Assembly (NCBI GenBank): GCA_947579605.1
Contig: OX388317.1
Coordinates: 20,169,384-20,233,383, forward strand
DNA: 64,000 nucleotides
Direction of reading: 5' to 3'
Source of the DNA: Athripsodes cinereus
Lineage: Eukaryota; Arthropoda; Insecta; Trichoptera; Leptoceridae
Shown: positions 40,905 to 51,150 of the stretch, piece by piece
How the letters are laid out: every line of letters begins with the position of its first letter
How positions within the stretch are numbered: the stretch's first letter is position 1
The notes under the pieces: generated by a model
What the model was told of the DNA's origin: nothing
The model's input: the letters and a program-made list of their open reading frames with translations, nothing else
The model's database searches: none
Translations under genes and position numbers: made by a program

Positions 40905-41560
40905 ATATTTACTAATTTTTTTATTGTTTAACCGGATTTGGGTGCAGATGACAAAACCAATCAGAAACCTCGATTGGAGAACCATGTCTACACTGAGAAA
41001 AATACTCAAAACGAATCATTGGTACAGTACTATCAGATTAGGACCAGAGATCGTACAAACGATTCATTGGTAAAAATATATAATATTAACTCTTCGCAAA
41101 CAAATCATTGGTAAATTTACCAACAACTTGTTTACGAAGAGTTAATTTTATAATAATTATAGATTCGTACTAATGAATCGTTTGTACGATCTCTGGTCCT
41201 AATCTGATAGTACTGTACCAATGATTCGTTGTGAAATTTCGTTAGTATTTTTCTCAGTGTACACAATGCAACAATGTGTAGAATCTAATCGGAAGAAGTA
41301 AGAAGTACCTTAGAAGCAACCATCTTTAAGGTTTGCATAAACGTATCTCGATTGGTGGACCTTACATCGTGACAGTGAGGAGCGTGGAATTGGTGAACGT
41401 TGTCCATGGACACCGAAAGTGATCACTTAAGCCAGCCTTGAGCCAATTCGTAAGCGTTGGGACATCTTTTTCACTTCTTCCGATTAGATTCTACACAATG
41501 ATGCATTGTGTAGACATGGTTCTCCAATCGAGGTTTCTGATTGGTTTTGCCACTGTTAAG
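40905..41560. mobile_element. Family F foldback carrying a MITE insertion
   Basis: Left arm from GTTTAACCGGATTTGGGTGC through CCTCGATTGGAGAACCATGT. Right arm inverted at about 41446-41545 (CCAATTCGTAAGCGTTGGGA, ACATGGTTCTCCAATCGAGG). The left arm is interrupted by the MITE at 40991-41259. Between the arms lies a unique segment (about 41305-41440) with no coding signal. Confidence 0.7.
40991..41259. mobile_element. Tc1/mariner-like foldback MITE, copy 2, with TA duplication
   Basis: Starts CACTGAGAAAAATACT and ends AGTATTTTTCTCAGTG. TA lies on both sides (40989-40990 and 41260-41261). Removal of the element and one TA gives GTCTACACAATGC, which is exactly the uninterrupted sequence at 27501-27513. 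That fixes the boundaries and the TA target. Nearly the whole 269 bp can fold on itself (ACGAATCATTGGTAC / GTACCAATGATTCGT). Confidence 0.92.
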
Positions 41561-41969
41561 TATTTTACTTAACGAGTAAACAAATAACGAAGGTAATTTT
41601 TTGATTAACTGCACCCAGCATCGTATACGTTACGACCTAGACTTTAATATTACTATATGAAAAATATTTTTGGCATATCTATAAGTACAAAGTATTACCT
41701 TTTAATAATATAATACGTGGTAATAATTCACAATAATTAATTAACGAAATGTATTTATAATAACATAATTCCCAATAAATAGATTGACATTCCATTAAAA
41801 TTGTGGAATATGCGTTAAAAGGGACAATTAACAATATAACCATGATTGTGGTTTTGGTGCTTTTGAGTGCAACCTTTTCGCTTTATAGGAGTGCAGTTTG
41901 TGTTAATATTTCATCATTTTGTATATTCATTTATGTTGGTCCAAAATCTATATAATTATTAATATCACA
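41561..41969. other. Unannotated AT-rich spacer
   Basis: Nothing recognised. Confidence 0.5.
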
Positions 41970-42400
41970 GATAATATTCAAATTAAATCAAACACTGTTT
42001 CATTCCACTATGAGATTGTTTAAGTTATTATAACGTTTTCAACTACAATGTAGTCATCATCAGTAATAACACAATACTAAATCTAAAATTAAAGGACATA
42101 CAACAATATTAAAAATCTAAGGAGTGGTCACAATTGGTAGGGGGTGTGAAAAGTTCAGGGGTGGGTTCAGAAGTAGAAGTAGTGGTGAGGTTATTTGTGG
42201 GTGTTGAATTTTTACTAAATTTTTATGGTTATTAATTTCTAATGTTTCCAAGATGCCCAGTTTTTTGCCTTTAGATTGCCTTTAATTTTAGATTTAGTAT
42301 TGTGTTATTACTGATGATGCCTACATTGTAGTTGAAAACGTTATAATAATTAAAACAATCTCATAGTGGAATGAAACAGTGTTTGATTTAAATATTATCT
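41970..42400 (-). mobile_element. Penelope-like element relic with inverted terminal repeats
   Basis: About 120-bp terminal repeats face each other (41970-42094 and 42281-42400), sharing AATCAAACACTGTTTCATTC, CACTATGAGATTGTTT, TTATAACGTTTTCAACTACA and CAATACTAAATCTAAAATTA. Each contains CTGATGATG(A/C)CTAC-ATT-GTAGTTGAAA: a CTGATGA box, a short stem-loop, then GAAA, a hammerhead-like core. Between the arms a minus-strand frame (about 42118-42288) reads KKLGILETLEINNHKNLVK and TSPLLLLLN before a TAG. That resembles the C-terminus of insect Penelope-like proteins as I remember them. The body is otherwise deleted. Confidence 0.6.
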
Positions 42401-42800
42401 TTTATAATGCATTTCTACAAAGTTACACTTGTAAATATAGAATATTTATTAATGTCAATGTATAGGACGTCCCTTTCACACATTGTTCTCAATTCTTTAC
42501 TTTGTATGTATGGTTTTCCGTGGTAGACGAAAATAAGTCATATTTTTCTTTTATTCAGGACAATATTGCTTAATTTTCCGTCTTCTCCTGTTCTGAGTCA
42601 CAATCTACTGCTTCTAGTGCTTCAGTGCATGTCCTCTATCATTTGCTGCATATGTTGGTGTTTCTTGGCCGACTTCTACGCAACCTGGTTTCACGATCTT
42701 GATAAATTATTATTATGGTAGGACTACAAATATCCAACGAACACTTTCAATTGACCAAAATATTCGTTAGATTCGTATTCCATCTTTGAACTCTCCTCTC
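42401..42800. other. Unannotated spacer
   Basis: Nothing recognised. Confidence 0.45.
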
Positions 42801-42805
42801 TGGAA

Positions 42806-43365
42806 GGGCAATCAACCATCGTCAATTCTGTTGACAATGTGCTTAGAAAGTAGAATTCCAAAACAATGGACGGTCAATTTCCACTATAGGTTATCCAATA
42901 GTATCCAATTAGAAATTATATATTGATGATCATAGTTGTATTTATTATTTTAATCTTTCACTGTACACTGTTACAAGATATCATGGGGCATCCAGATATG
43001 AGATGGGGGAGGGGTACAAATTATATTTATATAAATGATTTATTCTTGTACATTGAATTTCATGGCATATTTATGCATTTAAATAATATTGCAATCACTG
43101 GAAAAGATGCAACCCCTCGCACCTATATGGCTTCTGTGATATCTTGTAACGGTACACAGTGAAGGATAATAAAAATACGTAATACTATGGTCATCAATAT
43201 TTATGTTGTCATAATGAGTACTGGATAACCTATAGTAGAAATTGACCCAAAAGACAACCGTTTATCGTCAATTCTGTTGACAATGTATTAAGGAAGTAGA
43301 ATTCAAAACAAAGGACAACCAACTATCGTCAATTTGATTGACAATGAATGTCCTTAGAAGACGAA
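42806..43365. repeat. Complex repeat: inverted pair within direct repeats
   Basis: A unit containing ATCGTCAATT(C/T)(T/G)(G/A)TTGACAATG and AGTAGAATTC(C)AAAACAA occurs at about 42815-42865, 43263-43315 and partly 43330-43350. Between the first two, GGTCAATTTCCACTATAGG-TTATCC (42872-42898) faces its inverted copy GGATAACCTATAGTAGAAAT (43222 onward). A 79-codon frame at 42923-43162 lies inside but has no recognised motif. It is possibly a MITE inserted into, and duplicated with, its own target. Confidence 0.55.
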
Positions 43366-43835
43366 AGATATCTCTCTTATATAAAAATCATATACCTAGT
43401 AGAAAACATTTGTTTTATTTAACTCGAAGTGACTCGATTTCTTTTACAACTGATCAATTTATGAAAGAAAATAGAGTAAAAAGCTAATTTTAAACACGTC
43501 GCTGTTTCAAATACATAACTAGTACGTTATGTACTTATAGATTTCACAATATATTACACACATTATGTAAAGTTATTCAGCTTTATAGGGGATTTCGGTT
43601 CATTAGGAATGGCCTATTAAATGCATCACTACCTACACACATACACATTATAATAATATATATTATATTATGTGTACGAGTACCTACTTAATATATTTGT
43701 ACTGCGCATGGAAAAGCCCTTTACTGAACATGCCTCATTAGTGATCACACAAACAAACAGAACACGAACCCTACCAAAATATTATAGTCTGTTAATGAAT
43801 TAAATAGGTCTCTGTATCTGTGGATGCTCTAGAAC
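43366..43835. other. Unannotated AT-rich spacer
   Basis: Nothing recognised. Confidence 0.5.
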
Positions 43836-44608
43836 AGAATGATCCTCTCAAACTTTTCTCTAGGTTTTTGAGTGTCTTGTAAGAGACAGGTATTTTTAAA
43901 ACATCAAGTTTAAGACATTCAATATCTTAGGTTCAGTGATGAGGCAGTATGCCACCTCTTCTGAATGTCTTAACTTTATCCCTTCTTTATCCCTTCTTTG
44001 GGATGAGTCTCCTATACTTCCCTTTCCTAATGACCATTGTTTTTATTTTATGTATATATATTTTTTTTTTTTTTAATCTTTGATTATTATTTTTGTTTTT
44101 AGCTGATGTTTTTAGTATTATTTTTATAAACATTGTTTTAATTTTAACTATTTACTTTTACTTTTATTTGTCACTATTACATATTATTTTTTGGCGTATT
44201 GAATCTTGCGCTTCTTACATTAACGCTTATTATTTTTATCTTATTTTATGGTGACTATGTAATGTATTTTTAGTTCTGTAACTATTTTAATTTTTTTTTT
44301 TCTCGAATTTTTAAAGTTATTGTTTTGAGTTTTTTATTTTTGGGTTACATAGATGGGTACTTTTAATCTGGGAATCTTAATCATATACAGTATTTGTAAA
44401 CATTTGTGCATTCTGTAATTGGGTTAATACTATACCTAATTGTTTTATACTATATTTATGTAAAAACCTGTAGAAATGCCAATAAAGGAAAATAAAAAAA
44501 ATTAAAAATAAAAACTTTTGTTGATACAGAAAGGACAACTTGCATGTTTGTTACATGCAGTTGATCCACTAGCCACCTCTTATGTGGAAAATACCGTGAT
44601 ACCATGAA
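43836..44608 (+). mobile_element. SINE-A split by a later insertion
   Basis: The 5' half (43836-43980) has CTAGGTTTTTGAGTGTCTTG, GGTTCAGTGATGAGGC and TTCTGAATGTCTTAAC. The 3' half (44513-44608) has GATACAGAAAGGACAACTTG, CATGTTTGTTACATGCAGTT and ATGTGGAAAATACCGTGATA. Between them lies an AT-rich insert (see next entry). Confidence 0.7.
43981..44512 (+). mobile_element. LINE 3' UTR inserted in SINE-A
   Basis: Non-coding, T-rich, and ends GCCAATAAAGGAAAATAAAA and further A-rich sequence, a polyadenylation signal with tail. AACTTT lies on both edges as a possible short target duplication. Confidence 0.55.
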
Positions 44609-44709
44609 TAAATAAAAGAAAGTGTTTGTAGGTCAGTCCCCTAACATGTGTGTGTCGTTTCTTTGAATCGAGAAGAACATCGAAAATGAAAAGATGATTT
44701 TTAGATAAT

Positions 44710-44895
44710 TTATTTGTTTGCCTATTCTTATGCACTCCTGGACGAAAGCTTCCTCCACCTGACTCCTAAGCTTCTGAAGAAATCCACGATCTTCTGCGAT
44801 CCTAAGATGCCTGCATTCAATTTACACCTACATGTCAAACCGTCCTTTTGTGGTCCGTGAAAATGGTCATTTCATCATGATGATGGCCTCCGATT
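44710..44895 (-). pseudogene. Retroelement coding fragment (ECRHLRIAEDRGFL)
   Basis: On the minus strand a frame reads ECRHLRIAEDRGFLQKLRSQ, then VEEAFVQECIR. It is a good-quality coding stretch in otherwise AT-rich DNA, in a style I associate with LINE-encoded proteins. The exact family is not established. No intact frame extends beyond about 45 codons. Confidence 0.4.
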
Positions 44896-44984
44896 CTCTG
44901 TGATGGTTGTCATAAAACAATTTGTTTTTTAATAGAGAATTTTTCCCTACAAAACTTACGATTCACATTCATAAAAATAATTAA

Positions 44985-45030
44985 ATTCACACCATGACGG
45001 CATCTTCCATAAAAGAGGTAACAACCAATA
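44985..45030 (-). repeat. SINE-A 3' scrap
   Basis: CACACCATGACGGCATCTTC, then CATAAAAGAGGTAACAACC. Confidence 0.5.
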
Positions 45031-45894
45031 GACAATCTCTAAGTAAAAAACATACGTTAACGATAAAAAGATAACGTTCCTTTGATAACGATTTTAGAAC
45101 GTTATCATGAGAAAAGATAACACAATTGGCATAAGTGACGATATAATATTTTTTTAAACTATTATGTTACTCATATTCGTAAACACTAGAGATATCATAT
45201 TTAAATTATCAAAATAAAATTTAACAAAATAATTTTTGAGGCATTTTCCCATGGTTTCATTTTAAAACCGCATTTAAAATTCAAAACACCTTCGACATTC
45301 AAATATTACTACCTATTAACACTGTTATCTTCGAAAATTTCTCACTTTTCATTGCTTCCTTTTGATAACGTACCTACTTTTGAAAATACTTGGGTATAAA
45401 CATTTATTTCAAATGTTCCTATTAAAATGTAAAAGGCACCGAGAAAAAGGTGTTGTAGCAATATTAGTAGTAGTAAGCTATTGTGACTTGTTCACAAGAA
45501 TGATCCCATAAAAAGGTAATTAAAAATAAACATAAAAACCCTTCTGTTACAAAACGCTTAACATTTCCTTAAATAGTTACAACAACGACTTAAATAAAAG
45601 TCGTTAAATAGTCTCGGCATAACTCAACCGGGCAGGTGAGCTTAAAAATATGCCAAGTCAATTTTTTTCATTATTAGCTTTTGATTGTTCTTCAAAAAAA
45701 CACTGGGAGTTTGCAATTTAGCTGTTTATTGAATGATGGCTGATGGCAGAGAGGTTTTCAAGCCTTGCAAATACTTTATGATACATTATACATTGTGAAG
45801 TTAGTTACAAGATATAATACAAAAATAGCGCCTCTGGTGGCAGAAAAATGCATTAAAAGGGCATTGCGGGAAATTTGATTTTTTTGGCAGAGAG
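45031..45894. other. Unannotated AT-rich spacer
   Basis: GATAACGT(T) recurs at 45059-45110, which may be a small local repeat. Nothing else. Confidence 0.4.
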
Positions 45895-46115
45895 GAATGG
45901 TGACGTCCGAGGATTAAATGGCAAGATCATTTAAATCAAATCCTACAGGACGGTCACGTGTTGAGCATACTGAACAGGAGAGCATGCATGAGGAATTATA
46001 TGACAGTGATGGAAGCAAAAGATATATGCAAGGATAGAAGGAAGTGGCGCTCGATCCTTTCTGCCTACCCCGAGAGGGAAGCGGCGTAATGGTATGTTTG
46101 TATGTAGGGAAATTT
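45895..46115 (+). pseudogene. LINE ORF2 C-terminal fragment (second LINE type subfamily)
   Basis: The plus-strand frame contains LQDGHVLSILNRRACMRNYM, TVMEAKDICKDRRKWRSILS and AYPERE, then GCGGCGTAATGGTATG. It is collinear with 47870-48020 but with a different 3' tail, so it represents a subfamily. It is 5'-truncated. Confidence 0.7.
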
Positions 46116-46175
46116 GAAATTGTATGCCATCCAAATCTCACCAGCTAAGATGTATAATTCTTCCTAGAATTACGT

Positions 46176-46364
46176 TATGAGAGTTCGTCGGTAGCATGGA
46201 GGTAGAGTCTCGGCCTCGTGAATATGGGGTCCGTGGTTCGATACCAGGTGCCGGCAAACTCCCCTTTCACGACACAAGCTTTTAGTAGCTTACTGTGAAA
46301 GGTGTATAAGGTTGTATTTGGGTTTATAACAAAACCCAGATATATCTTTCCAAAAAAAAAAAAA
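46176..46364 (+). mobile_element. tRNA-derived SINE, copy 2
   Basis: Same head, B-box (GTGGTTCGATACCAGG) and body as copy 1, with an A14 tail. AATTACGT occurs at 46168-46175 and 46365-46372, a likely target-site duplication. Confidence 0.85.
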
Positions 46365-46674
46365 AATTACGTATACTTTTTTACGTTCATGCCACATTAT
46401 ATTTTAGAGTTGAAACCGAGAAGAAACGAAATTATTAAAGCCCTAGGCTAGATGGTCGTGTGACGTAAGGAAAATCGCTGAAAGGAAGTGAATGGAGTAA
46501 GAGCAAGAAAAAATATTTAGAAAATGCATATCCAAGAGTAGAAAAAAAATGGCTGAAGAATAATACGGGATGTTCTTAAAAAGGGGTAGCCAATTGATAT
46601 CATATATGTAAATATAAAACATTCAGCATTGGTGACATGCTTTTATGAACACTGAATTTAATAATAATAATAAT
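46365..46674. other. Unannotated spacer
   Basis: Ends in an AATAATAATAATAA run (46662-46677) just before the LINE fragment. Nothing else is visible. Confidence 0.4.
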
Positions 46675-48045
46675 AAAAATTGAATGGGGCTTTTTTGAAT
46701 GGAAGAGGGTGCACCGATCAGATCTTCTCCCTACGAATGGTCGTGGAGAAGTTTCTGGGTAAACACCAGAAGCTTTTCTGCACGTTCGTGGATTTGGAGA
46801 AAGCATATGATCGTGTGGACCGGGAAAGATTGTGGCGCGTGTTGTCGGAGTATGGGGTGAGCAGCCAGTTGATCCACGCAATTTCTTCGCTCTACGTGGG
46901 GAGCTCCGTTTGTGTGAGGGTGAACAATACCCTCTCGGAGTGGTTTACCCTCACCAAAGGAGTGAAGCAAGGTTGTGTCATGTCTCCGTAGCTGTTCAAC
47001 CTATTCTTCGACTACTGTATGCGTCCTTTGAAAGAGATGGATGTTGGCGTTGAACTGAATGGAAACCGTGTGAATGCGTTGATGTATGCTGATGATTTGG
47101 TTTTAATGGCTGAGAGTGAATATGATTTACAAAAGATTGTGTCAGTTGTATATGATAGTTGTAGTATGAATGGGATGAAAATGAATGTGACAAAGACGAA
47201 AGTGCTGGTTTTTGAAAGAGAGATTGATATAACAATGTGCGAAATTCCGACAACAATTCAATTTATTCAATTATAAACAATACCTCAAAACAGCAACTAA
47301 GGTTGCTGGTGTCAGAGGCGTGCAGTATTACAAATCTGGTAAAACAATAAAAATAAAGGTTGAAAATGCATGTTTGGAGCAAGTGGACGAGTATGTATAT
47401 TATTAGGAAGTTTGTTTGCGAGGGATGGAAGATGTGACAAGGATATCGAAAGAAGAAAAGTAGCCGGTGCTAGGATTAACGGTGCACTTCGACCCATTGT
47501 CAGCAATGACAATGTGTCGAACATGGCAAAATTGCTAGTGCACAATACCATCCTGGTACCGACACGTATGCAAGCGAAACGTGGACATGGTTGAAGAAGG
47601 ACGAAAGTGGAATAAATGCTGTGGAGATGAGATCGCTGAGGAGGATGCTTGGTAAAACGTTGTGTGATAGAGTGAGGAATGAGGATATTAGAAGAATGAG
47701 TGGATGCAAGAGGAGTGTTGTGGAAAGAATGCGTGTAAATAAATTGAGATGGTTTGGTCATGTGGAACGAATGAAAGAGGAAAGAATGACAAAGAGGATA
47801 TACTTGGCTGAAAGGAGGGGTGTGAGGAAGCTCGGGCGTCCGAGAACTACATGGCTTGAACATGTAGATCAAATTCTCAAGGACGACCGTGTTTTGAGTA
47901 AAAGAAACCGACGTGCGTGCATGAGAAATTGTATGACTGTAGAGGAAGCGAAAGAAGTATGTAAGGACAGATCTAATTGGCGTTCCGTTCTCTCTGCCTA
48001 CCCCACTTGGGATACGGCGTGAGGGAATAGATAGATAGAATAATA
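46675..48045 (+). pseudogene. LINE ORF2 with reverse transcriptase (second LINE type), mutated
   Basis: Reverse-transcriptase blocks: FLNGRGCTDQIFSLRMVVEK, FVDLEKAYDRVDR, GVKQGCVMSP, then after an in-frame TAG (46988-46990, where a Trp codon is expected) LFNLFFDYCMRPLKEM and ALMYADDLVLMAES (YADD catalytic box). Sequence is disturbed at about 47225-47365. The C-terminal part resumes (GSLFARDGRCDKDIERRK), suffers a frameshift near 47565-47575 and continues as LKKDESGINAVEMRSLRR, LGRPRTTWLEHVDQILKDD, ending SVLSAYPTWDTA. The tail GAGGGAATAGATAGATAG completes the element. The endonuclease is missing. The type resembles RTE-like ORF2 proteins common in insects. Confidence 0.85.
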
Positions 48046-48175
48046 ATAAAAATATTTATTGCACAAAAAACAAACGTTATTAAAATATAAACATTGTAGA
48101 GCCAGACAAATAAAATTGTGCAATGGGCGAGTTTATCGCAGAAGCGCGATATCTTCCAACTAACCAATTAAAGGT
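48046..48175 (-). repeat. LINE 3' tail, GTTAG..GGAAGA.ATCGC family
   Basis: AATATTTATTGCACAAAAAA, GGGCGAGTTTATCGCAGAAG and CGCGATATCTTCCAACTAAC. In reverse orientation it directly abuts the 3' tail of the preceding LINE, so two elements end tail to tail. Confidence 0.65.
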
Positions 48176-48189
48176 GTAAAATAAAAATC

Positions 48190-48392
48190 TCTCACTCTTT
48201 AAGTTTTCGAGTGTCCTGTAAAAGTCAGGTGTTCGTAAAATCCTACGTAAAAGACAAACTACATGAACAATTCAGTGATGATACATCCTGAATGACATTT
48301 TTTCATCAGCATGGTGAGGACAATCCACATGTTTAATGCATGCACTTGGTTATCCCGCTTGTGAGATATGCTGTGATGATAAAGGAGTAGAA
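48190..48392 (+). mobile_element. SINE-A, near full length
   Basis: CTCTCACTCTTTAAGTTTTC, GAGTGTCCTGTAAAAGTCAG, CAGTGATGATACATCCTGAA, GGACAATCCACATGTTTAAT, TTATCCCGCTTGTGAGATAT, GCTGTGATGATAAAGGAGTAG. Confidence 0.75.
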
Positions 48393-48638
48393 AATTAATA
48401 TATTCTTATAGTAACGTAATTCTTATTAAAATCTTGCTTTATGATTAAGGTCACGATCTTAAGAACATAAGGACAAATCACTTGAACTGACAGAAAAAGA
48501 TGGAGTCAGTAGATCTTTCTTTTGCAAAGAACTTCCCATCTATCATTAATAAATGGAAATTACTGTTTGATAAATATTGTTTTGCATTAATTTTTACTGT
48601 AGGTAATTGATCAGTTTCATTATAATTATCTTAAATTT

Positions 48639-48786
48639 AAACGTATCGAGGTAACCGGCAAGAGACCAAGAGGGAGGCCAAAGCGCAGATGGCGTAACGT
48701 AGCGAGGCAAGTCATGCGGAACTGCAATGTTTGCCAAGAGGATGCACTCGATAGAATAATTGCCACAAGGAGAAGAAAAAAATAGA
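48639..48786 (+). mobile_element. 5'-truncated LINE end with 11-bp target-site duplication
   Basis: ATCTTAAATTT is duplicated at 48628-48638 and 48787-48797. The insert encodes RIEVTGKRPRGRPKRRWRNV, ARQVMRNCNVCQEDALDRII, ATRRRKK and a stop. GKRPRGRPKRRW is the characteristic ORF2 C-terminal basic motif. The tail is short and A-rich. Confidence 0.8.
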
Positions 48787-49116
48787 ATCTTAAATTTGCC
48801 TACTGTATTCAGGTATCAGTTATCATAAAAATATATTTTACATTTTTTCATTATCATAATTTAGATTATTTAAAAATTGACACTATCCCTTATCGATTTC
48901 ATCTTCAACATTTAACGATTTGAAACCTTTAAGATGCTTATCGTTTTAATAGCACTTGAAATCTAAAAAATAACCTCCCAACCCCCTGCCATTCTCATTA
49001 TTACGCAAATGAGATAATAGTTTTTTTAAGACTTTTCTTAATTAACGCCTTTTTTATTTCGGATATAAACGACTATTTCCCTATAGAACACATTTAACAG
49101 TCTCTTTCTTGAATCT

Positions 49117-49212
49117 GTAAATTTTTATTAGTTAAAATATGATTTAAAATTAGTCCAACTTAAAATCTGTAAATTTTATTAGTTAAAATATGATTTTAAA
49201 TTAGTCCAACTT
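49117..49212. repeat. Tandem duplication of about 47 bp
   Basis: AATCTGTAAATTTTTATTAG ... ATTAGTCCAACTTA occurs twice in succession with one or two indels. Confidence 0.8.
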
Positions 49213-49584
49213 AGACGAAACTCTTTGTCAAAACACTATTTCTATGGCAAAAATTTCAGAACGATGGTATATCCTCAGTTGATAAAGTCGATATCTTGAA
49301 AGTTGGCGTAGAATCGCTATAAATAACATAACATAACAAAACAAACATAGACAATCTTGTATTATGGATACCAACGCGACGATACACACATATGCAATGC
49401 ACTTAACACATATGTATACATGGACGTAGGTCCGAAAAGCTGCTAAGCAATATAAAAGTTATACAGTGTTTCATTTTTTATTACCTTAATTTAAAAATGA
49501 ACTTTCATTGTGTTTCCTCTTCGAAAATAGAAAAACTCATCCTGAGTTAGCCCTAAATTTGGTTAAATTTGCTTTTATATCAAT
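49213..49584. other. Unannotated AT-rich spacer
   Basis: Nothing recognised. Confidence 0.5.
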
Positions 49585-49725
49585 AAGGCCCAACAACTGA
49601 AGTTCCAGGTAGGAGGCCCAGAGGAAGACTCAAACGTAGTTGTTGGGAACGTACTAATATTAGCGATAATGACGCACTGGAAAGAAGAAGATTCGTTAAT
49701 ATTTCACAACTATTTTACACCAAAA
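49585..49725 (+). pseudogene. LINE ORF2 C-terminal scrap
   Basis: Frame VPGRRPRGRLKRSCWERTN, then ISDNDALERRRF. It shares the GRRPRGR.KR basic motif and A(L)ERRR ending with 48639-48786. Confidence 0.55.
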
Positions 49726-50814
49726 CGTAAGGGACAGAATTAGCGATATTATCAACCATTGCATCTAGGTATTATTATCAATTGGATCAATCAAATTTTA
49801 TGGCCACTCACACTGTTGACATATCACACTATTTATCTCTTACATTTTATTGCAAAATAGTTGTTGTGAAACATTGAATTTATTGGATGTAAAAGAAATT
49901 GAACCAAATTTGGAGCTAGTTCAGAATAAACGTCCCCTTACCGCACCATGGAAAATTGGACCTTAATCATTCATACATCCTGTTTATCTTGCACTGTTTT
50001 GTTCATTAAGTATATTATATATAATTTAGCGAATGATTCACATTTTATCCTCCTTTATTTATATTATATCCTGGGTATTTAAATGATTACAACATAATAA
50101 TTGACTGTAGCTACGCATCATACGACCAGCACGTTAAATATGATTTAGAAATACAGTAATTTATGCCAAACCTTTAGAGGTTTTATTATTTTTAAGTAAT
50201 GTTTGCGGGATGAGTGCTTTCTGCATTGAAATAATAATTATAAGTACAACTTACTGTAAAATATAATATTCATAATTATATGTGGGAGTATTCTTACAAA
50301 AGAACTTGGTAGACGTCCAATTCACTTAGTATAAATATTATTATTATAAATTCGTATTGTGTGCATTGTTGCTGGATGAAGAGTATGAATCATAATACTG
50401 TACTGAATAGAACTTCAGTTCAGGGTCGTGAGAACAAGACTAGGCCCTCGGAGACCTATTCTAGAGCCAGAAGTTGTGAAACATCTTCAATTATCAACCA
50501 ATTTTTACAACAATAATTACAATAAATGTTTATAAATTTTAATGTTTTTTCCACACCAACTGGATACCTCGAAAATGTTGATGAACAGATACTTACCATA
50601 TATGCACAACTAGCAGATTATGTATACTTCTCTAAGAAGAAAGTGGAAAAGGTGTCTTTTGTCTTATGAATCGACTTAGGCTCGTTTTGGTGTACTTTAT
50701 CTATTGTACGTTTATCAATCTCGCCAATTTCAGTATTCAACCATTATAATGCGACATCTGTTGAATGTATACAAGTGCATCAACTTACAGCATGTATCTT
50801 TATGATTGTTTTGA
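49726..50814. other. Unannotated AT-rich spacer
   Basis: Nothing recognised. Confidence 0.5.
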
Positions 50815-51150
50815 GGCTGAACGGAACGCTACATAGATCAATCCTTAGACACATCTTTCGCCTCTACTACTTTCAAACAAGTAGCCTTACACTCACGTCC
50901 ATTTTTCGGAATTAACACATGGTCTTTCTTGAGAATTTGATCCACATGATCAAGCCACGTGGTTCTCGGACTCCCGCACTTCCTCACACCCCCTCTTTCA
51001 GATGGACATATCCTTTTTGTCACGCTTTACTCATCCACATATCCAAACCATTGTAATTTTTTTACACGTATTTCATCCTCAAAACTCTTGCATCCGCTCA
51101 TTCTTTTGATATCCTCATTCCTCACACTATCACGTAACGTTTTTTTATTT
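50815..51150 (-). pseudogene. LINE ORF2 C-terminal fragment (second LINE type)
   Basis: The minus-strand frame includes RICPSERGGVRKCGSPRTTW, LDHVDQILKKDHVLIPKNGR and VVEAKDVSKD. Plus-strand sequence to 51140 mirrors DSVRNEDIKRMSGC. The 3' tail and the SVLSAYP end are missing, so both ends are eroded. Confidence 0.7.

Noticed and set aside
47312..47872. 186-codon minus-strand frame
   Set aside because: Antisense shadow of the LINE ORF2 C-terminal region on the plus strand.
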